From NCBI RefSeq assembly GCF_008065115.1, contig NZ_CP042913.1, positions 2,971,827 through 3,035,826 on the forward strand: a stretch of 64,000 bases of DNA. The letters are read 5' to 3'. Of this stretch, positions 9,270-18,344 are shown piece after piece (position 1 is the first letter of the stretch; every line of letters starts with the position of its first letter). A model generated the notes under the pieces. That model was not told the origin of the DNA. It saw nothing but the letters and a program-made list of their open reading frames with translations, and searched no databases. Source of the DNA: Bythopirellula goksoeyrii. Lineage in GTDB: Bacteria; Planctomycetota; Planctomycetia; Pirellulales; Lacipirellulaceae. Position numbers and translations under genes: made by a program.

Positions 9270-9557
9270 ATGGCTAAAGACAAAATGAAAGACAAAGTGG
9301 CCAATTTGACTCCCCGTCAATTGGAAGTAGTCAGGCTGGTAAGCCTCGGATGCATCGTGGAAGAAATTGCCAATATCTTGGATTTGGCAGTGAGTACGGT
9401 CGACAATCACAAGGCCGCTGCGATGAAGACCCTGGGAACGGATAAAGCAACTTTGCTGACCCGGATTGCCATCAAGCATCGAATCAGCCCCCTGGACGAC
9501 AAGCTTTCTCGCAGCGAGAAGCGCAAAAGCGGTCGAAGCAACGATGGGTGGAATTAG
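9270..9557 (+). CDS. Small LuxR/GerE-type DNA-binding regulator
   Basis: A 95-residue protein that is essentially one GerE-type helix-turn-helix: LTPRQLEVVRLVSLGCIVEEIANIL, then LDLAVSTVDNHKAAAMKTLG, the usual LuxR C-terminal pattern. There is no receiver or ligand-binding domain, and the basic tail (SRSEKRKSGRSND) may add DNA contacts. Stand-alone domains of this kind occur as transcription regulators whose input is unknown. GAAGAAAAATGG precedes the start. The gene stands alone between rnpB and a gene-poor stretch. Confidence 0.88.
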   Translation: MAKDKMKDKVANLTPRQLEVVRLVSLGCIVEEIANILDLAVSTVDNHKAAAMKTLGTDKATLLTRIAIKHRISPLDDKLSRSEKRKSGRSNDGWN

Positions 9558-10070
9558 TTTACGGACTAATATTTTCCCGGCGTTGACTCAGGAACGCTCA
9601 CCTTGAGGCGAAAACATCCAGTCGTCGTGTTACTAGCCAGCAGGATGGCAGTTGGATCGGCGATGTCGGAGTCGGCCATTTTTGCGGTAAGTTTGCCCAC
9701 CTTTTAGAGGGGACTGAAAGGTGGGTGATTTATACTGTAGCTGACTGAATTTTTCAGGCTGCATATTATCGCCGATAGCTGCATCCCGCTTTATTTCTTG
9801 AAATTCTGAGATTTTTCTTCAAGTCTGGAATGTGTGAAAATATGTCCCTCGCTTTGTAACTGCTGCAAAATTGCTACAGGGCAGGGTGTTGCATTTTCGC
9901 CAGATTTTGAGAAGCTATTTCGATTAGGTAAATTAGAGTTGCGCTTTTCCAGCTCTTCGGTGCCTCAGTTGTGTTTGGCATCGTATTCGCTTTCACTTGA
10001 GTCGGATTGCCTGATTTGCGATCCTATGGTGGACGGAATTAACCATTCTTCAATCTAAGGGAGACTCTTT
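9558..10070. other. Gene-poor region with one strong hairpin
   Basis: Contains a hairpin at 9696-9725 and the ribosome site AAGGGAG of the small ORF at its right end. An open frame at 9834-10058 has no ribosome site or recognisable protein character. Nothing else can be supported. Confidence 0.4.
9696..9725. terminator. 9-bp hairpin downstream of the LuxR-type gene
   Basis: CCCACCTTT and AAAGGTGGG form a perfect 9-bp stem with a 12-base loop, about 140 bases after the LuxR-type stop codon. No T-tract follows on the plus strand, so its role as a terminator is uncertain. Confidence 0.4.
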
Positions 10071-10172
10071 ATGCTCAGTCCTGCTTTAATCTTTGCTTGT
10101 GGCGGATTCGTTCTCTATTGCACCCTCGACATTCTGCGCTCGGTATCTAGTACTCCTCAGGAAACCAAATAG
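10071..10172 (+). CDS. Possible 33-residue membrane protein
   Basis: ATG at 10071 is preceded by AAGGGAG at good spacing (eight bases). The 33 codons encode a hydrophobic N-terminal half (MLSPALIFACGGFVLYCTLDI) followed by a short polar tail ending in SSTPQETK. This looks like a single-pass small membrane protein. There are no recognisable relatives by eye, and so short a frame can arise by chance. The ribosome site and hydrophobic character are the only support. Confidence 0.4.
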   Translation: MLSPALIFACGGFVLYCTLDILRSVSSTPQETK

Positions 10173-10257
10173 TCCTGACCAAGGGGTTTCTAACTGACTT
10201 TATCGATCCTACGGTGCTAGAGGTGAGTCGACAATCGAATTGTGGTTGGATGTCGTA

Positions 10258-10770
10258 ATGGTTCATCCTGCACAATTACCGATTGAAGACTTGCTGGTGC
10301 AATGTAAGTTTCGCAGAACTCGGCGATCAGGGCCGGGAGGTCAGCACCGAAACAAGGTCGAGACGGCTGTAGTGATTGAGCATCTACCGACCCAAGTCCG
10401 TGCCGAGGGCTCGGAGCGGCGTAGCCAGTCACTGAATCGAGAGGTAGCGATTCATCGCTTACGCACTCAATTGGCACTCCAATTGCGCACCCCGGCTTCC
10501 GAGTCTTCATGTAATGCACCGCCTAGCCAGCTGTGGAAGAGTCGCGTATCTGGAGGCAAGGTCTCGGTGAATGTGGCCCATGCTGATTTTCCATCACTGC
10601 TTTCCGAAGCGTTGGATATCTTGGCCTCCAATGCATACGAGATATCTCCCTCCGCTGATCGGCTCGGTATCACTAATTCTCAATTAGTGAAATTCCTCAA
10701 ATTGGAACCTGCAGCACTGCTTGCCGTCAATCGCCACCGTAGCGAGCGGGACATGCCGGCACTTCGCTAG
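10258..10770 (+). CDS. Release-factor-like protein with GGQ motif
   Basis: A 170-residue class I release-factor-domain protein. FRRTRRSGPGGQHRNKVETAV contains the GGQ tripeptide that triggers peptidyl-tRNA hydrolysis, in the usual sequence context. There is no stop-codon recognition domain, so it resembles stalled-ribosome rescue factors of the ArfB/YaeJ type. However, the C-terminal half (about residues 85-170) lacks the short Lys/Arg-rich tail typical of ArfB. It may be the separate release factor-like family that planctomycetes carry. ATG at 10258 is chosen over a TTG six codons upstream. It lies just upstream of a HAD phosphatase gene in the same direction. Confidence 0.85.
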   Translation: MVHPAQLPIEDLLVQCKFRRTRRSGPGGQHRNKVETAVVIEHLPTQVRAEGSERRSQSLNREVAIHRLRTQLALQLRTPASESSCNAPPSQLWKSRVSGGKVSVNVAHADFPSLLSEALDILASNAYEISPSADRLGITNSQLVKFLKLEPAALLAVNRHRSERDMPALR

Positions 10771-10880
10771 AGCCAGGAGCCGGAAATCTCGGCGATTCTT
10801 TCGCCTCGCCAGGTCCAAGCCTCTGCCATACAATGCGGGGCATAGATCTTCTGAGAGCAAATTCACGCACAAGGCACTCC

Positions 10881-11594
10881 ATGGCAACGGTTCTGTTTGA
10901 CATTGACGGTACACTTATTCACACTGCCGGAGCAGGACATCGCGCATTTGCAGACACTTTTCGCACGTTGTTCGGCATCGAGAAGATTTCAAGTGACGTG
11001 CGCTTTGCCGGTCGCAGCGATCGGGCAATAGCCGAAGAACTCATGGCAACGCACGGTGTTGCCTCCAGCAGTGAAAATTGGCTGCGATTCGTCAAGGCTT
11101 TTGTTCCTCGCTTGGAGGAAGTGCTGCCCCAATGTCAGGGAACGGTTCTACCCGGTGTCGTGGAATTGCTCGACCGTCTGAAAGAGTCCGAGCAAACTGC
11201 GATTGGACTTCTGACGGGAAACATTGCTGCCGGGGCTCAAGCCAAGCTTTCCCACTATCGGCTCTGGGACCGTTTCGCTTTCGGAGGATATGGAGATGAT
11301 TGGGTGAACCGAAACGACATTGCTGCGGCCGCGCTCGCCGCTTCACGAACGTATGTCGCACAATCGCAGGATGCTAGATCTGGGAAAACAAATGGTGAAT
11401 CGCAGCGAGTCATCGTGATTGGCGATACTCCGGCGGACGTAGAGTGTGCTCGAAGCATCGGCGCCGTTGCCGTCGCCGTACTTACGGGGGGAGTACCACG
11501 CGAAGTACTCGTTGCTACCGAGCCCGATCTGCTCCTCGACGATCTTTCGGAGATTGATGACATCTTGGTACAGATTAACTCAGTCACTGCTTAG
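10881..11594 (+). CDS. HAD-superfamily hydrolase (phosphoglycolate phosphatase-like)
   Basis: A 237-residue HAD hydrolase. Motif I is LFDIDGTLI at the N-terminus, which fixes the start at 10881 (AAGGCAC upstream) rather than 16 codons earlier. Motif II is LLTGN near residue 115 and motif IV is VIGDTPADVECA near residue 180, followed by the alpha-helical cap pattern of subfamily IA. It should dephosphorylate a small phosphorylated substrate such as phosphoglycolate. The substrate is not readable. It sits 33 bases before the cyclase gene and may be co-transcribed with it and the release-factor-like gene. Confidence 0.9.
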   Translation: MATVLFDIDGTLIHTAGAGHRAFADTFRTLFGIEKISSDVRFAGRSDRAIAEELMATHGVASSSENWLRFVKAFVPRLEEVLPQCQGTVLPGVVELLDRLKESEQTAIGLLTGNIAAGAQAKLSHYRLWDRFAFGGYGDDWVNRNDIAAAALAASRTYVAQSQDARSGKTNGESQRVIVIGDTPADVECARSIGAVAVAVLTGGVPREVLVATEPDLLLDDLSEIDDILVQINSVTA

Positions 11595-11627
11595 GCAGCA
11601 AAAGGGAAAGAGTCGCAAGGAATACCA

Positions 11628-13208
11628 GTGCAGCCTACGCCACTTTCGACAGCGAGCGACATCGCGGCTAATCGCCGAGTATGGACGTTCGTCGAGCGGC
11701 ATGGCCTGCTTTTGGTAGGCATTTCACCGATCGTGGCAAATCTGATTGGCAGCGCCTTCAACATCCTCTACAACCAGCAACAGATCTGGCCGATCCTCTC
11801 GGTCGCTCAACGCGAGCGTTTCGATCTTTGTTGGCAATTATTCAACCTTTTGGTCTACCCCATTGCGGTTGCCTGCTGGGCGGCTCCTCTAGTTTGGCTT
11901 CGAAGCACGCATCGGGCCCTATTAGTCGGCGATAAGGTTGAAGAATCGACACTGGTATCGGCACAACGGCTTGTAATCAATCTACCTTGGTGGATTCTCA
12001 TCGTAGCTGGAGTTAGTTGGTTTATCTGTATCCCAGTCTTTCCTGCCGCGCTGGCGATGGTGCCCGGCAAGCTCTCTCCGGTTGTCGTGGGGCATCTGAT
12101 TACCTCTTTCGTCACGGCCTCTCTAATAGCGATCACTCATAGCTTTTTCGCAGTGGAACTTGTGAGCCAAAGAGCCCTGTATCCAGTCTTCTTTCGCCAA
12201 ACCAGCATGGCAAACGTGCCCGGTGCAGTGCCGCTCAGTATCACCGCTCGGGGAATCTTGTGGGCCTTGTCTGCTGTGGTGAGCCCCATAGTCTCCTTGG
12301 TGTTGATACTACTCGTGCAGGATCCCCAGCATCATTCCCCTGCTTTTGGCCTGGCAGTTGGCGTGGTGGCGATCGCCTTTGGGCTCACTACGGCCTGGAT
12401 GCTCAGCAAATTGATTGCCGTACCTGTGCGGCAATTGCGAGATGCCTCGATGCGAGTGTCTGATGGGGATCTCGACGTGCGCGTGAACTTACAGCGTGCC
12501 GACGACTTTGGTCCTCTAATCGAAGGGTTCAATACCATGGTCCAAGGTCTACAGGAAAGAGAACGGCTTCAAGAAACTTTCGGTCGACATGTCGGTCAGG
12601 AAGCTGCCCGCCAAATTCTGCAACAGGGCGAAGGACTCGTTGGCAATGAACAGGAGATCACGGTGATGTTTGTTGATGTGCGAAATTTTACGGCCCACTC
12701 GTCAACGCATTCTCCGCAAGAAGTCGTGTCGGCGTTGAATATTTTCTTTCGCTTGGCGGTTGAGACAATCGAAAGCCATGGAGGAATGGTCAACAAGTTT
12801 CTCGGCGATGGTTTCATGGCTCTGTTTGGGATTGGAACCCAACAGACCAACCACGCTTTCCAGGCCGTGAGAGCCGCTCAGCAATTATTTCAAAGCTTGG
12901 AGATTGTCTCAGAGGAATTGGAGCAGGTAGGCTGGCCCGGCTTGCAGATCGGGGTAGGCATCAATACCGGGTCCGCAATTGTGGGAAGTATTGGGTCTCC
13001 AAAACGGCTCGAATATACCGCGATTGGCGATACGGTCAATGTGGCCTCCCGAGTGGAATCGCTTACCAAAACCTTAGGGCATTCACTGCTGATAACCGAG
13101 AATACCAGGCACTATTTGCCGGAAGAGCTCTCTTGTATCCCAGTCCCTCCCCAAACCGTCAAAGGGAAGGGCGAGCCCCTTCGGATCAGCGCAATCGCCG
13201 AGAAATAA
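11628..13208 (+). CDS. Membrane adenylate/guanylate cyclase with HAMP domain
   Basis: A 526-residue class III nucleotide cyclase starting at GTG with AAGGAAT upstream. Residues 1-265 contain about six membrane segments. A HAMP domain follows (near residues 265-320, LIAVPVRQLRDASMRVSDGDLDV), and the cyclase domain occupies about 340-526. Catalytic features are VTVMFVDVRNFTAHS (first metal Asp), KFLGDGFMALFG (second metal Asp) and the C-terminal GVGINTGSAIVG and AIGDTVNVASRVE (transition-state Arg). It makes cAMP or cGMP in response to a signal sensed in the membrane part. It probably shares a transcript with the HAD gene before it. Confidence 0.95.
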   Translation: MQPTPLSTASDIAANRRVWTFVERHGLLLVGISPIVANLIGSAFNILYNQQQIWPILSVAQRERFDLCWQLFNLLVYPIAVACWAAPLVWLRSTHRALLVGDKVEESTLVSAQRLVINLPWWILIVAGVSWFICIPVFPAALAMVPGKLSPVVVGHLITSFVTASLIAITHSFFAVELVSQRALYPVFFRQTSMANVPGAVPLSITARGILWALSAVVSPIVSLVLILLVQDPQHHSPAFGLAVGVVAIAFGLTTAWMLSKLIAVPVRQLRDASMRVSDGDLDVRVNLQRADDFGPLIEGFNTMVQGLQERERLQETFGRHVGQEAARQILQQGEGLVGNEQEITVMFVDVRNFTAHSSTHSPQEVVSALNIFFRLAVETIESHGGMVNKFLGDGFMALFGIGTQQTNHAFQAVRAAQQLFQSLEIVSEELEQVGWPGLQIGVGINTGSAIVGSIGSPKRLEYTAIGDTVNVASRVESLTKTLGHSLLITENTRHYLPEELSCIPVPPQTVKGKGEPLRISAIAEK

Positions 13209-13383
13209 GCCAGTTTGACCGTTACTTCTCTCGGCAACTCTCCCCTCGCCCGCAGGATGCATGCAACCGCTAAAGTCTACCTGAGTGGTCTTTGCGGAAA
13301 AAGTAGAGCAACTGTTGCCTGTGGCATAAGCGACTCTCGATAACTACCGCAGTGGACGGTCTGAACCACCTCGATTGGTTATC

Positions 13384-14760
13384 ATGCAACTACGGATTCT
13401 TGCTATCATCGCGATTCTTCCGCTTGCCGCGGCACTGGCAGGGTGTGCATGCCCTTGCGCAAAGTGCGGAGTCCCTCGGACGCCCGAAGCTCCTTGCATC
13501 CACGACCTCTGTGATTGCAATCAGGCGCCCCCGGATCTTGCCTCTGAGATTCTTCCAACGGGAGAGCTAATTCCGCTTCCCGCACCTGGCGAGACCTACC
13601 AGTTGCTCGACGTAGCGACCTGTCAGTGCAATGCCGCTACGAACGACACGGTAGCAAACATGGTGGAACTCGAAAGACACTGGGCGCAGGTAATCATCCA
13701 ATGCGACACAAAGGGCGTTCAAGAGAATTACTGTCTCGACCGTGATCTGCTCTCACTGCATGCCTGCCAGATTCGCAACGAGTCCGCTGCTACTGCTCTC
13801 AAGGCATTCTATCAACTTGCTGGCCTGGAAGCCCAGCACCACTACCTGCTGCATGCTTTGAACGAAACGGCGACAACACTTGCAAGAGTCGACAATATGA
13901 ATGAGGCAGGCATTGAACCTCCAGATGGAATCGATCGCACTTCTGTTCTTAAGCAAATCAATCAAATGGAAGATCAGCTTACGCAGATGGAGTATCTACG
14001 CCTGCAACTCAACGGCCAGCTTCAGCACTTGATCGGCTGTCCGCTCAACGAAAACTCGTTCTACTGGCCCCAAATCGATTGGCATCCCGATATGTCACCA
14101 GTCGACGCCGAGTTGGAGCTTGCAATGGGATTGGCAAACCGACAAGACCTCCAAGGTCTGGAAGTTTTGCTTTGCAATCTAGAAAGGATCTCACTACCTG
14201 TTGCCCGTGGTGTCTTAAACTACGCGGATTCCACGATAGGCACAGTCGAGCCGCGCGAGGGGATCATCCACACGTTGCGTTGCTTTCATTGCTATGAACA
14301 TGAAGTACCTGTCCGCTGTCGCCAACTCGGGTTGTTCTATGACGACACCGAGAGTAAAGCAACTGCTGAAATTAAAGGAGCAGTGTACAAGATTGGTCTC
14401 CAGCAGCACCGCGTCGTCATTGCCCAGCAAACGCTACTAGATCTTCGAGACAAGCTGTCTGCACTTAACAAAACTCGTGACATGGATGATGTGACAGTTT
14501 TCCATATCAGTAGCTTGCGAGTTGAGATCGATGAGGCCGAGTCACAACTCATCGAGCAAGTGATTGCTTTGAAACTTGCCCAGGTAGAACTGAAAAAAGC
14601 GAAGGGGGAACTGGCCAACGAGTGTGGTTATGTTCCCCGCTTGTGCCTCGACGGGTGCTGCAATGGAGCTTGTATGCGATGCGAAGGAGGATTAGGTATG
14701 GGGTGTCAAAATGGAAATTGCCATCGAGGCCTCTCGAAGAAGTCGTGCCAGTGTGAGTGA
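13384..14760 (+). CDS. Cys-rich lipoprotein of the TolC-like outer-membrane fold
   Basis: A 458-residue protein. Its signal peptide ends at a lipobox (PLAAALAGC), so it is probably lipidated. The middle (about residues 100-380) is long amphipathic helix in two similar halves, each with repeated NETATTLARV and ISSLRVEIDEAESQL-type heptads and SPVDAELELAMGLANRQDLQGL, which recalls the TolC outer-membrane efflux fold. The last 45 residues are crowded with cysteine (CGYVPRLCLDGCC, CQNGNC). It follows the cyclase gene by 175 bp. Transport of an unknown compound, or a structural role in the envelope, is possible. ATG at 13384 is preferred to one three codons upstream. Confidence 0.7.
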   Translation: MQLRILAIIAILPLAAALAGCACPCAKCGVPRTPEAPCIHDLCDCNQAPPDLASEILPTGELIPLPAPGETYQLLDVATCQCNAATNDTVANMVELERHWAQVIIQCDTKGVQENYCLDRDLLSLHACQIRNESAATALKAFYQLAGLEAQHHYLLHALNETATTLARVDNMNEAGIEPPDGIDRTSVLKQINQMEDQLTQMEYLRLQLNGQLQHLIGCPLNENSFYWPQIDWHPDMSPVDAELELAMGLANRQDLQGLEVLLCNLERISLPVARGVLNYADSTIGTVEPREGIIHTLRCFHCYEHEVPVRCRQLGLFYDDTESKATAEIKGAVYKIGLQQHRVVIAQQTLLDLRDKLSALNKTRDMDDVTVFHISSLRVEIDEAESQLIEQVIALKLAQVELKKAKGELANECGYVPRLCLDGCCNGACMRCEGGLGMGCQNGNCHRGLSKKSCQCE

Positions 14761-14829
14761 ATAATCTGCTGGGAAACAAAACCACCCCCACTTGCAGGGT
14801 CGGCCCCCGAGGTCTAAGGAAGTGATAAA

Positions 14830-16041
14830 CTAGGACTTAATCACATGGGCCCCACGCGCTGGCGGAGTGACGAACGCGGTCGCCTCGATGCCGGTTTGTT
14901 CGTGGTACTTCTTGCAAATGGCCTCAGCAATACGATCTGCCTGATCTGTCCTAACAAGGGTGACCGTGCAGCCACCGAAGCCCCCGCCGGTCATCCGCGA
15001 GCCGATGACACCCGCTTCAGGACCTAGCTCGCGAGCCGCCTCCACTAAGGTGTCGAGTTCCTTACAGCTCACCTCATAGTCATCGCGAAGAGAATCATGG
15101 CTGCCATACATCAATTCACCGACCCTCTTCCATTCTCCGGCAGCAATTGCCTCGGCGCACTGGGTTGTTCGCTCAATTTCTCCGATAACATGTTGTGCAC
15201 GACGAAAGTGAACGTCGTCGAGGTTGTCTCGGTTATTCTCCAAATCGGTGAGGTTGGCCTCTCGAAGGGCTGAGACTTGCAGGATTTTGGCCGCTGCTTC
15301 GCATTGCTGTCGGCGTTCGGCATACTCGCCGCCAGTGAGTTCGTGTTTCACGTTTGAGTTGATGATGAGCACCGTCACACTCGGGTCGGCCAAAGGGACC
15401 ATGGTCGTTTCTTGATTGCGACAATCGAGCAACATTAAATGTCCCTCCTCGCAGAGAACGCTACTAAACTGGTCCATGATGCCACAAGGGACCCCAGCAC
15501 CTTGATGCTCCGCTTGCTGGCAGACGAGTGCCTTAGTCTTCGGGTCGAGTCGGCTGCCCGTAATCTCTTCCAAAAATGTAGCAGTGGCGACCTCCAGGGC
15601 AGCGCTACTGGAGAGCCCGCCCCCTAGAGGGACGTTCGAATCGATAACAGCATCGAACACGGGGGGCACTATTCCATGCTCCGCGGCCGCATCAAAGACT
15701 CCCCGAATGTACTTTGCCCAGGTGGGAAGTGGCGGGGAATGCTCGCCTGCCAGGCAGATCGCCTGTTCTTCGTCCATAGTTGTGCTACAGATGCGCGCAG
15801 CACGGACCGTTCGACCATCGTCACTTCCGTCGCCGGCCACCACGGTATACCGGTCAATGGCCATCGGCAAAACGAAACCATCATTGTAGTCGGTATGCTC
15901 ACCGATTATGTTTACCCGGCCAGGGGCAGCCACGACGATGCTTGCTGTCCTGTCAAATCGTTCCTGGAATGTTTTAGCGGCCCGCTTGGCTAAATCCGCC
16001 AGTGATAAGTTATCAGTTGGACTTGGTTTGCTCATCGCCAT
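14830..16041 (-). CDS. galK: Galactokinase
   Basis: A 403-residue GHMP kinase. Near the N-terminus is APGRVNIIGEHTDYNDGFVLPMA, the galactokinase signature. The ATP-binding loop PLGGGLSSSAALEVA lies near residue 135, and GGGFGGCTVTLV near residue 355 is the GHMP C-terminal motif. It phosphorylates galactose at C1 in the Leloir pathway. The first ATG overlaps the end of the upstream DUF1080 gene by 29 bases; a second ATG two codons on is possible. Coupling to DUF1080, a proposed disaccharide hydrolase family, is consistent with a role in sugar use. Confidence 0.97.
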   Translation of the reverse strand: MAMSKPSPTDNLSLADLAKRAAKTFQERFDRTASIVVAAPGRVNIIGEHTDYNDGFVLPMAIDRYTVVAGDGSDDGRTVRAARICSTTMDEEQAICLAGEHSPPLPTWAKYIRGVFDAAAEHGIVPPVFDAVIDSNVPLGGGLSSSAALEVATATFLEEITGSRLDPKTKALVCQQAEHQGAGVPCGIMDQFSSVLCEEGHLMLLDCRNQETTMVPLADPSVTVLIINSNVKHELTGGEYAERRQQCEAAAKILQVSALREANLTDLENNRDNLDDVHFRRAQHVIGEIERTTQCAEAIAAGEWKRVGELMYGSHDSLRDDYEVSCKELDTLVEAARELGPEAGVIGSRMTGGGFGGCTVTLVRTDQADRIAEAICKKYHEQTGIEATAFVTPPARGAHVIKS

Positions 16042-16738
16042 CTATTTCTCGTAGCTTGATGTTCTTATACCAGACGTCGTCTCCATGGTCTTGTAGACCA
16101 ACGTAGCCCTTTCGCGCAAAATCCTTAATCGCGCGGCTGAATTTGTGCTTGGTCCCATCGGGTCGCAGGCCTGGTTGGTCGAAATCGTCGCAATTTAGTT
16201 CTGCGACGAGCTCGCCATTCACAAAGGACGAGATCATCGGGCCTTCACAGCGAATCAGAAGGTTATTCCACTCGCCAGCCGCTTTGGTAGCGATCTTCGA
16301 TGCGGGCACCAGGTCGTAGATTGCGCCGAAGTCAGTGAGACCAGTGCCCGAGGAATAGACTTGGACCTCCGTGCCGGTCATGACAGGGTCGGCCAAATCG
16401 CTGACCCGTAGAAAAACGCCTGAGTTGGCATCATCTTTCCCCTTCTTTACATCGCAGGTGAATTCAAAATCAGCGAACTCTTGGTCGTAGACCAACACAT
16501 ACCCGCCCACACCATGCGTATTGATCGTGCCATCCTGTACCGCACCTTCGGCAATCGGCTTGCCATTGTTATTTTTCCAGTTTGCGAGAGACTCGCCATC
16601 AAACAACAGGTTCCAACCCGCTTCCTGTTCAGCGGCGGTAAGTTGGTTGTCGGCGGCCATTGTGGGCGAGACCACTAAGAGCAAGAGTGTGATTGCGATA
16701 GCAGCTGATAGACTGCGGCGGTTTTGTGATGACGGCAT
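16013..16738 (-). CDS. DUF1080 (3-keto-disaccharide hydrolase) domain protein, exported
   Basis: A 241-residue protein with a signal peptide (LSAAIAITLLLLVVSPTMAADN) and one DUF1080 beta-jelly-roll domain: GWNLLFDGESLANWK near residue 43, ANSGVFLRVSDLADPVMTGTEVQVY, and GYVGLQDHGDDVWYKNIKLRE at the end. DUF1080 proteins are abundant in planctomycetes, and some hydrolyse 3-keto-glycosides. It probably acts in the periplasm. GAGGT precedes the ATG. It overlaps galK, so the two are likely translated from one message. Confidence 0.93.
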   Translation of the reverse strand: MPSSQNRRSLSAAIAITLLLLVVSPTMAADNQLTAAEQEAGWNLLFDGESLANWKNNNGKPIAEGAVQDGTINTHGVGGYVLVYDQEFADFEFTCDVKKGKDDANSGVFLRVSDLADPVMTGTEVQVYSSGTGLTDFGAIYDLVPASKIATKAAGEWNNLLIRCEGPMISSFVNGELVAELNCDDFDQPGLRPDGTKHKFSRAIKDFARKGYVGLQDHGDDVWYKNIKLREIDGDEQTKSN

Positions 16739-16840
16739 CTAGTTACCTCAATGGAGAAATACGGGTAAACTGATAGCAGATGAACTGGCGATTCTAGCGA
16801 GATCGATGTCATTTAGATAGGAGTCAAATCGCTAGCGCAT

Positions 16841-16909
16841 AGTGTTGGCACTGCCCACCAAGCCAATGCTAACACTGTCCGCAGCTGTTGGTGGGCGGTG
16901 CCCACCCTA
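16841..16909. repeat. Imperfect palindromic repeat, GTGGGC family
   Basis: Inverted arms around 16841-16862 (GTTGGCACTGCCCACCAA) and 16889-16908 (TTGGTGGGCGGTGCCCACCC) form an imperfect palindrome. The right end supplies the stop codon of the CCA-transferase gene. This is a dispersed intergenic element or terminator-like structure; only one copy is seen here. Confidence 0.6.
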
Positions 16910-18151
16910 CGAATTGCGCATCAATTCTTCTACCAGGGCCCACGCCTCGTCTGCGCTGGCAATATGATCCTCCAGTTGAGAATCACGTACGGCTGTGAGC
17001 AACATGGCAAAATAGGGACCCGGAGTCAGTCCTTTCTCCACGAGATCGTCGCCGGTCAGTAGTAGCGGAGGATTGAGCTGGTCCTCAGGGAGTGCCATTT
17101 TAGCGGAACAATGTTGCACTCCAATCTGCTCCGCGCCGAACACGGCAGTCCCCAGGGCGACCAGTTCGCTTGCTCCTTCATGAACTAACGTTCGCTGCAA
17201 CTGGGGCCAGGGAACAGTATCCGCTCTACCCACCATATCCAAATTCGTCACCAACCAGACTGCCAAGTCAATCTGCTTGTTTGACCAACGAAATCGTCGA
17301 CCACAGGCGGCGACTACTCGAGGCTCATAGGTCTTATGAAGAAGCGCAGCCAAGCACGTCGAGAGATTGTCTGATTCAAGACGACCTAGCACTTGAAGTG
17401 TCTCTTGCCATTGCGGAGAACTGCTATCAGCGTTGTCAGCCAGCTCTGGCAGAACGGGCCGCAACAATCCGCTGTGATGCAATAACTGTAGTCCCTCGCC
17501 TCGCCGGGGATGCGTCAATATTCTCTCAAATTCCGCACCAATTCGCTCGGCACTCACTACGATCACTTCGCTTGCCATTTCTTGGATGGCGGCGAGCGTG
17601 GCAGGTTCGATTTCAAAATCGAAAGTCGTAGCAAACCGTACTGCACGCAGCATCCGCAATTTGTCCTCGGTGAACCGATCACGGGGATTACCAATCGCAC
17701 GGACAACTTCTCTCTCAAGGTCGGCCTGACCTTCGACATAGTCGATGACTTGCTCGGCAATGGGATCAAAGAAAAGACCGTTGATCGTAAAGTCGCGGCG
17801 CTCGGCATCGTGTTCGGCAGTCGTGAAGACGACCGACTGCGGATGACGCCCATCGAGATAGGATCCATCGGCACGAAAGGTGGCGACCTCAATCGGCTCA
17901 TGACCTCGACCACAATGCACGCCGATCACACCAAAGGCCGCTCCGATGGCCAGAGTCTTGCGCTTGCCGAAGAGTGCCTGAATCTCCTCAGGACGAGCAT
18001 TAGTGGCAACGTCGTAGTCTTTCGGTTCGCGCCCCAACAGCTGGTCCCGCACACAGCCCCCAGCCCACAAAGCTTCAAATCCAGCCTCGCGGAGTTTCTT
18101 CACGATCTGCAGAGCGTGTTCACGTTGGGTCGTTGCGGAAGACATTGTCAA
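16907..18151 (-). CDS. CCA-adding tRNA nucleotidyltransferase / poly(A) polymerase family
   Basis: A 414-residue protein of the class II nucleotidyltransferase superfamily. The head domain has LWAGGCVRDQLLGREPKDYDVAT with the catalytic GG and DxD motifs near residues 30-50, followed by RRDFTINGLFFDP and DRFTEDKLRMLRAVRFA in the neck. The C-terminal part is helical without an obvious HD motif. It should add or repair the 3' CCA of tRNAs, which fits the two tRNA genes here that lack encoded CCA. A poly(A) polymerase role is possible, since the two activities cannot be told apart by eye. The stop codon lies in a palindromic repeat. Confidence 0.9.
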   Translation of the reverse strand: MTMSSATTQREHALQIVKKLREAGFEALWAGGCVRDQLLGREPKDYDVATNARPEEIQALFGKRKTLAIGAAFGVIGVHCGRGHEPIEVATFRADGSYLDGRHPQSVVFTTAEHDAERRDFTINGLFFDPIAEQVIDYVEGQADLEREVVRAIGNPRDRFTEDKLRMLRAVRFATTFDFEIEPATLAAIQEMASEVIVVSAERIGAEFERILTHPRRGEGLQLLHHSGLLRPVLPELADNADSSSPQWQETLQVLGRLESDNLSTCLAALLHKTYEPRVVAACGRRFRWSNKQIDLAVWLVTNLDMVGRADTVPWPQLQRTLVHEGASELVALGTAVFGAEQIGVQHCSAKMALPEDQLNPPLLLTGDDLVEKGLTPGPYFAMLLTAVRDSQLEDHIASADEAWALVEELMRNS

Positions 18152-18169
18152 ACATTATAGCGGACGAAT

Positions 18170-18288
18170 TGTCATTCCGAAGGAGCCTAAGCGAGTGAGG
18201 AATCCGGGGTGAACCATCGCTCACCATCCATACTGTTTGGCGAGACCACCCAGATCCCTCAGGTCGCACGGCTCCCCTCGGGATGACA
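18170..18288. repeat. TGTCAT-ended imperfect inverted repeat, copy A
   Basis: A 119-bp element beginning TGTCATTCCGAAGGAGCC and ending CTCCCCTCGGGATGACA. The ends are imperfect inverted repeats. A second copy in opposite orientation is at 20490-20604: about 40 bp at each end match closely while the centre diverges. It lacks coding capacity and could be a MITE-like element. Confidence 0.8.
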
Positions 18289-18344
18289 GTTCGCTTTGCC
18301 CTTCTATGTAGCGAGTGCAATTCCCGGACACCCTCAGGCATTAG

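Noticed and set aside
9834-10058. 74-codon frame in the gene-poor region
   Set aside because: No ribosome site and no recognisable protein character; Cys-rich start looks accidental.
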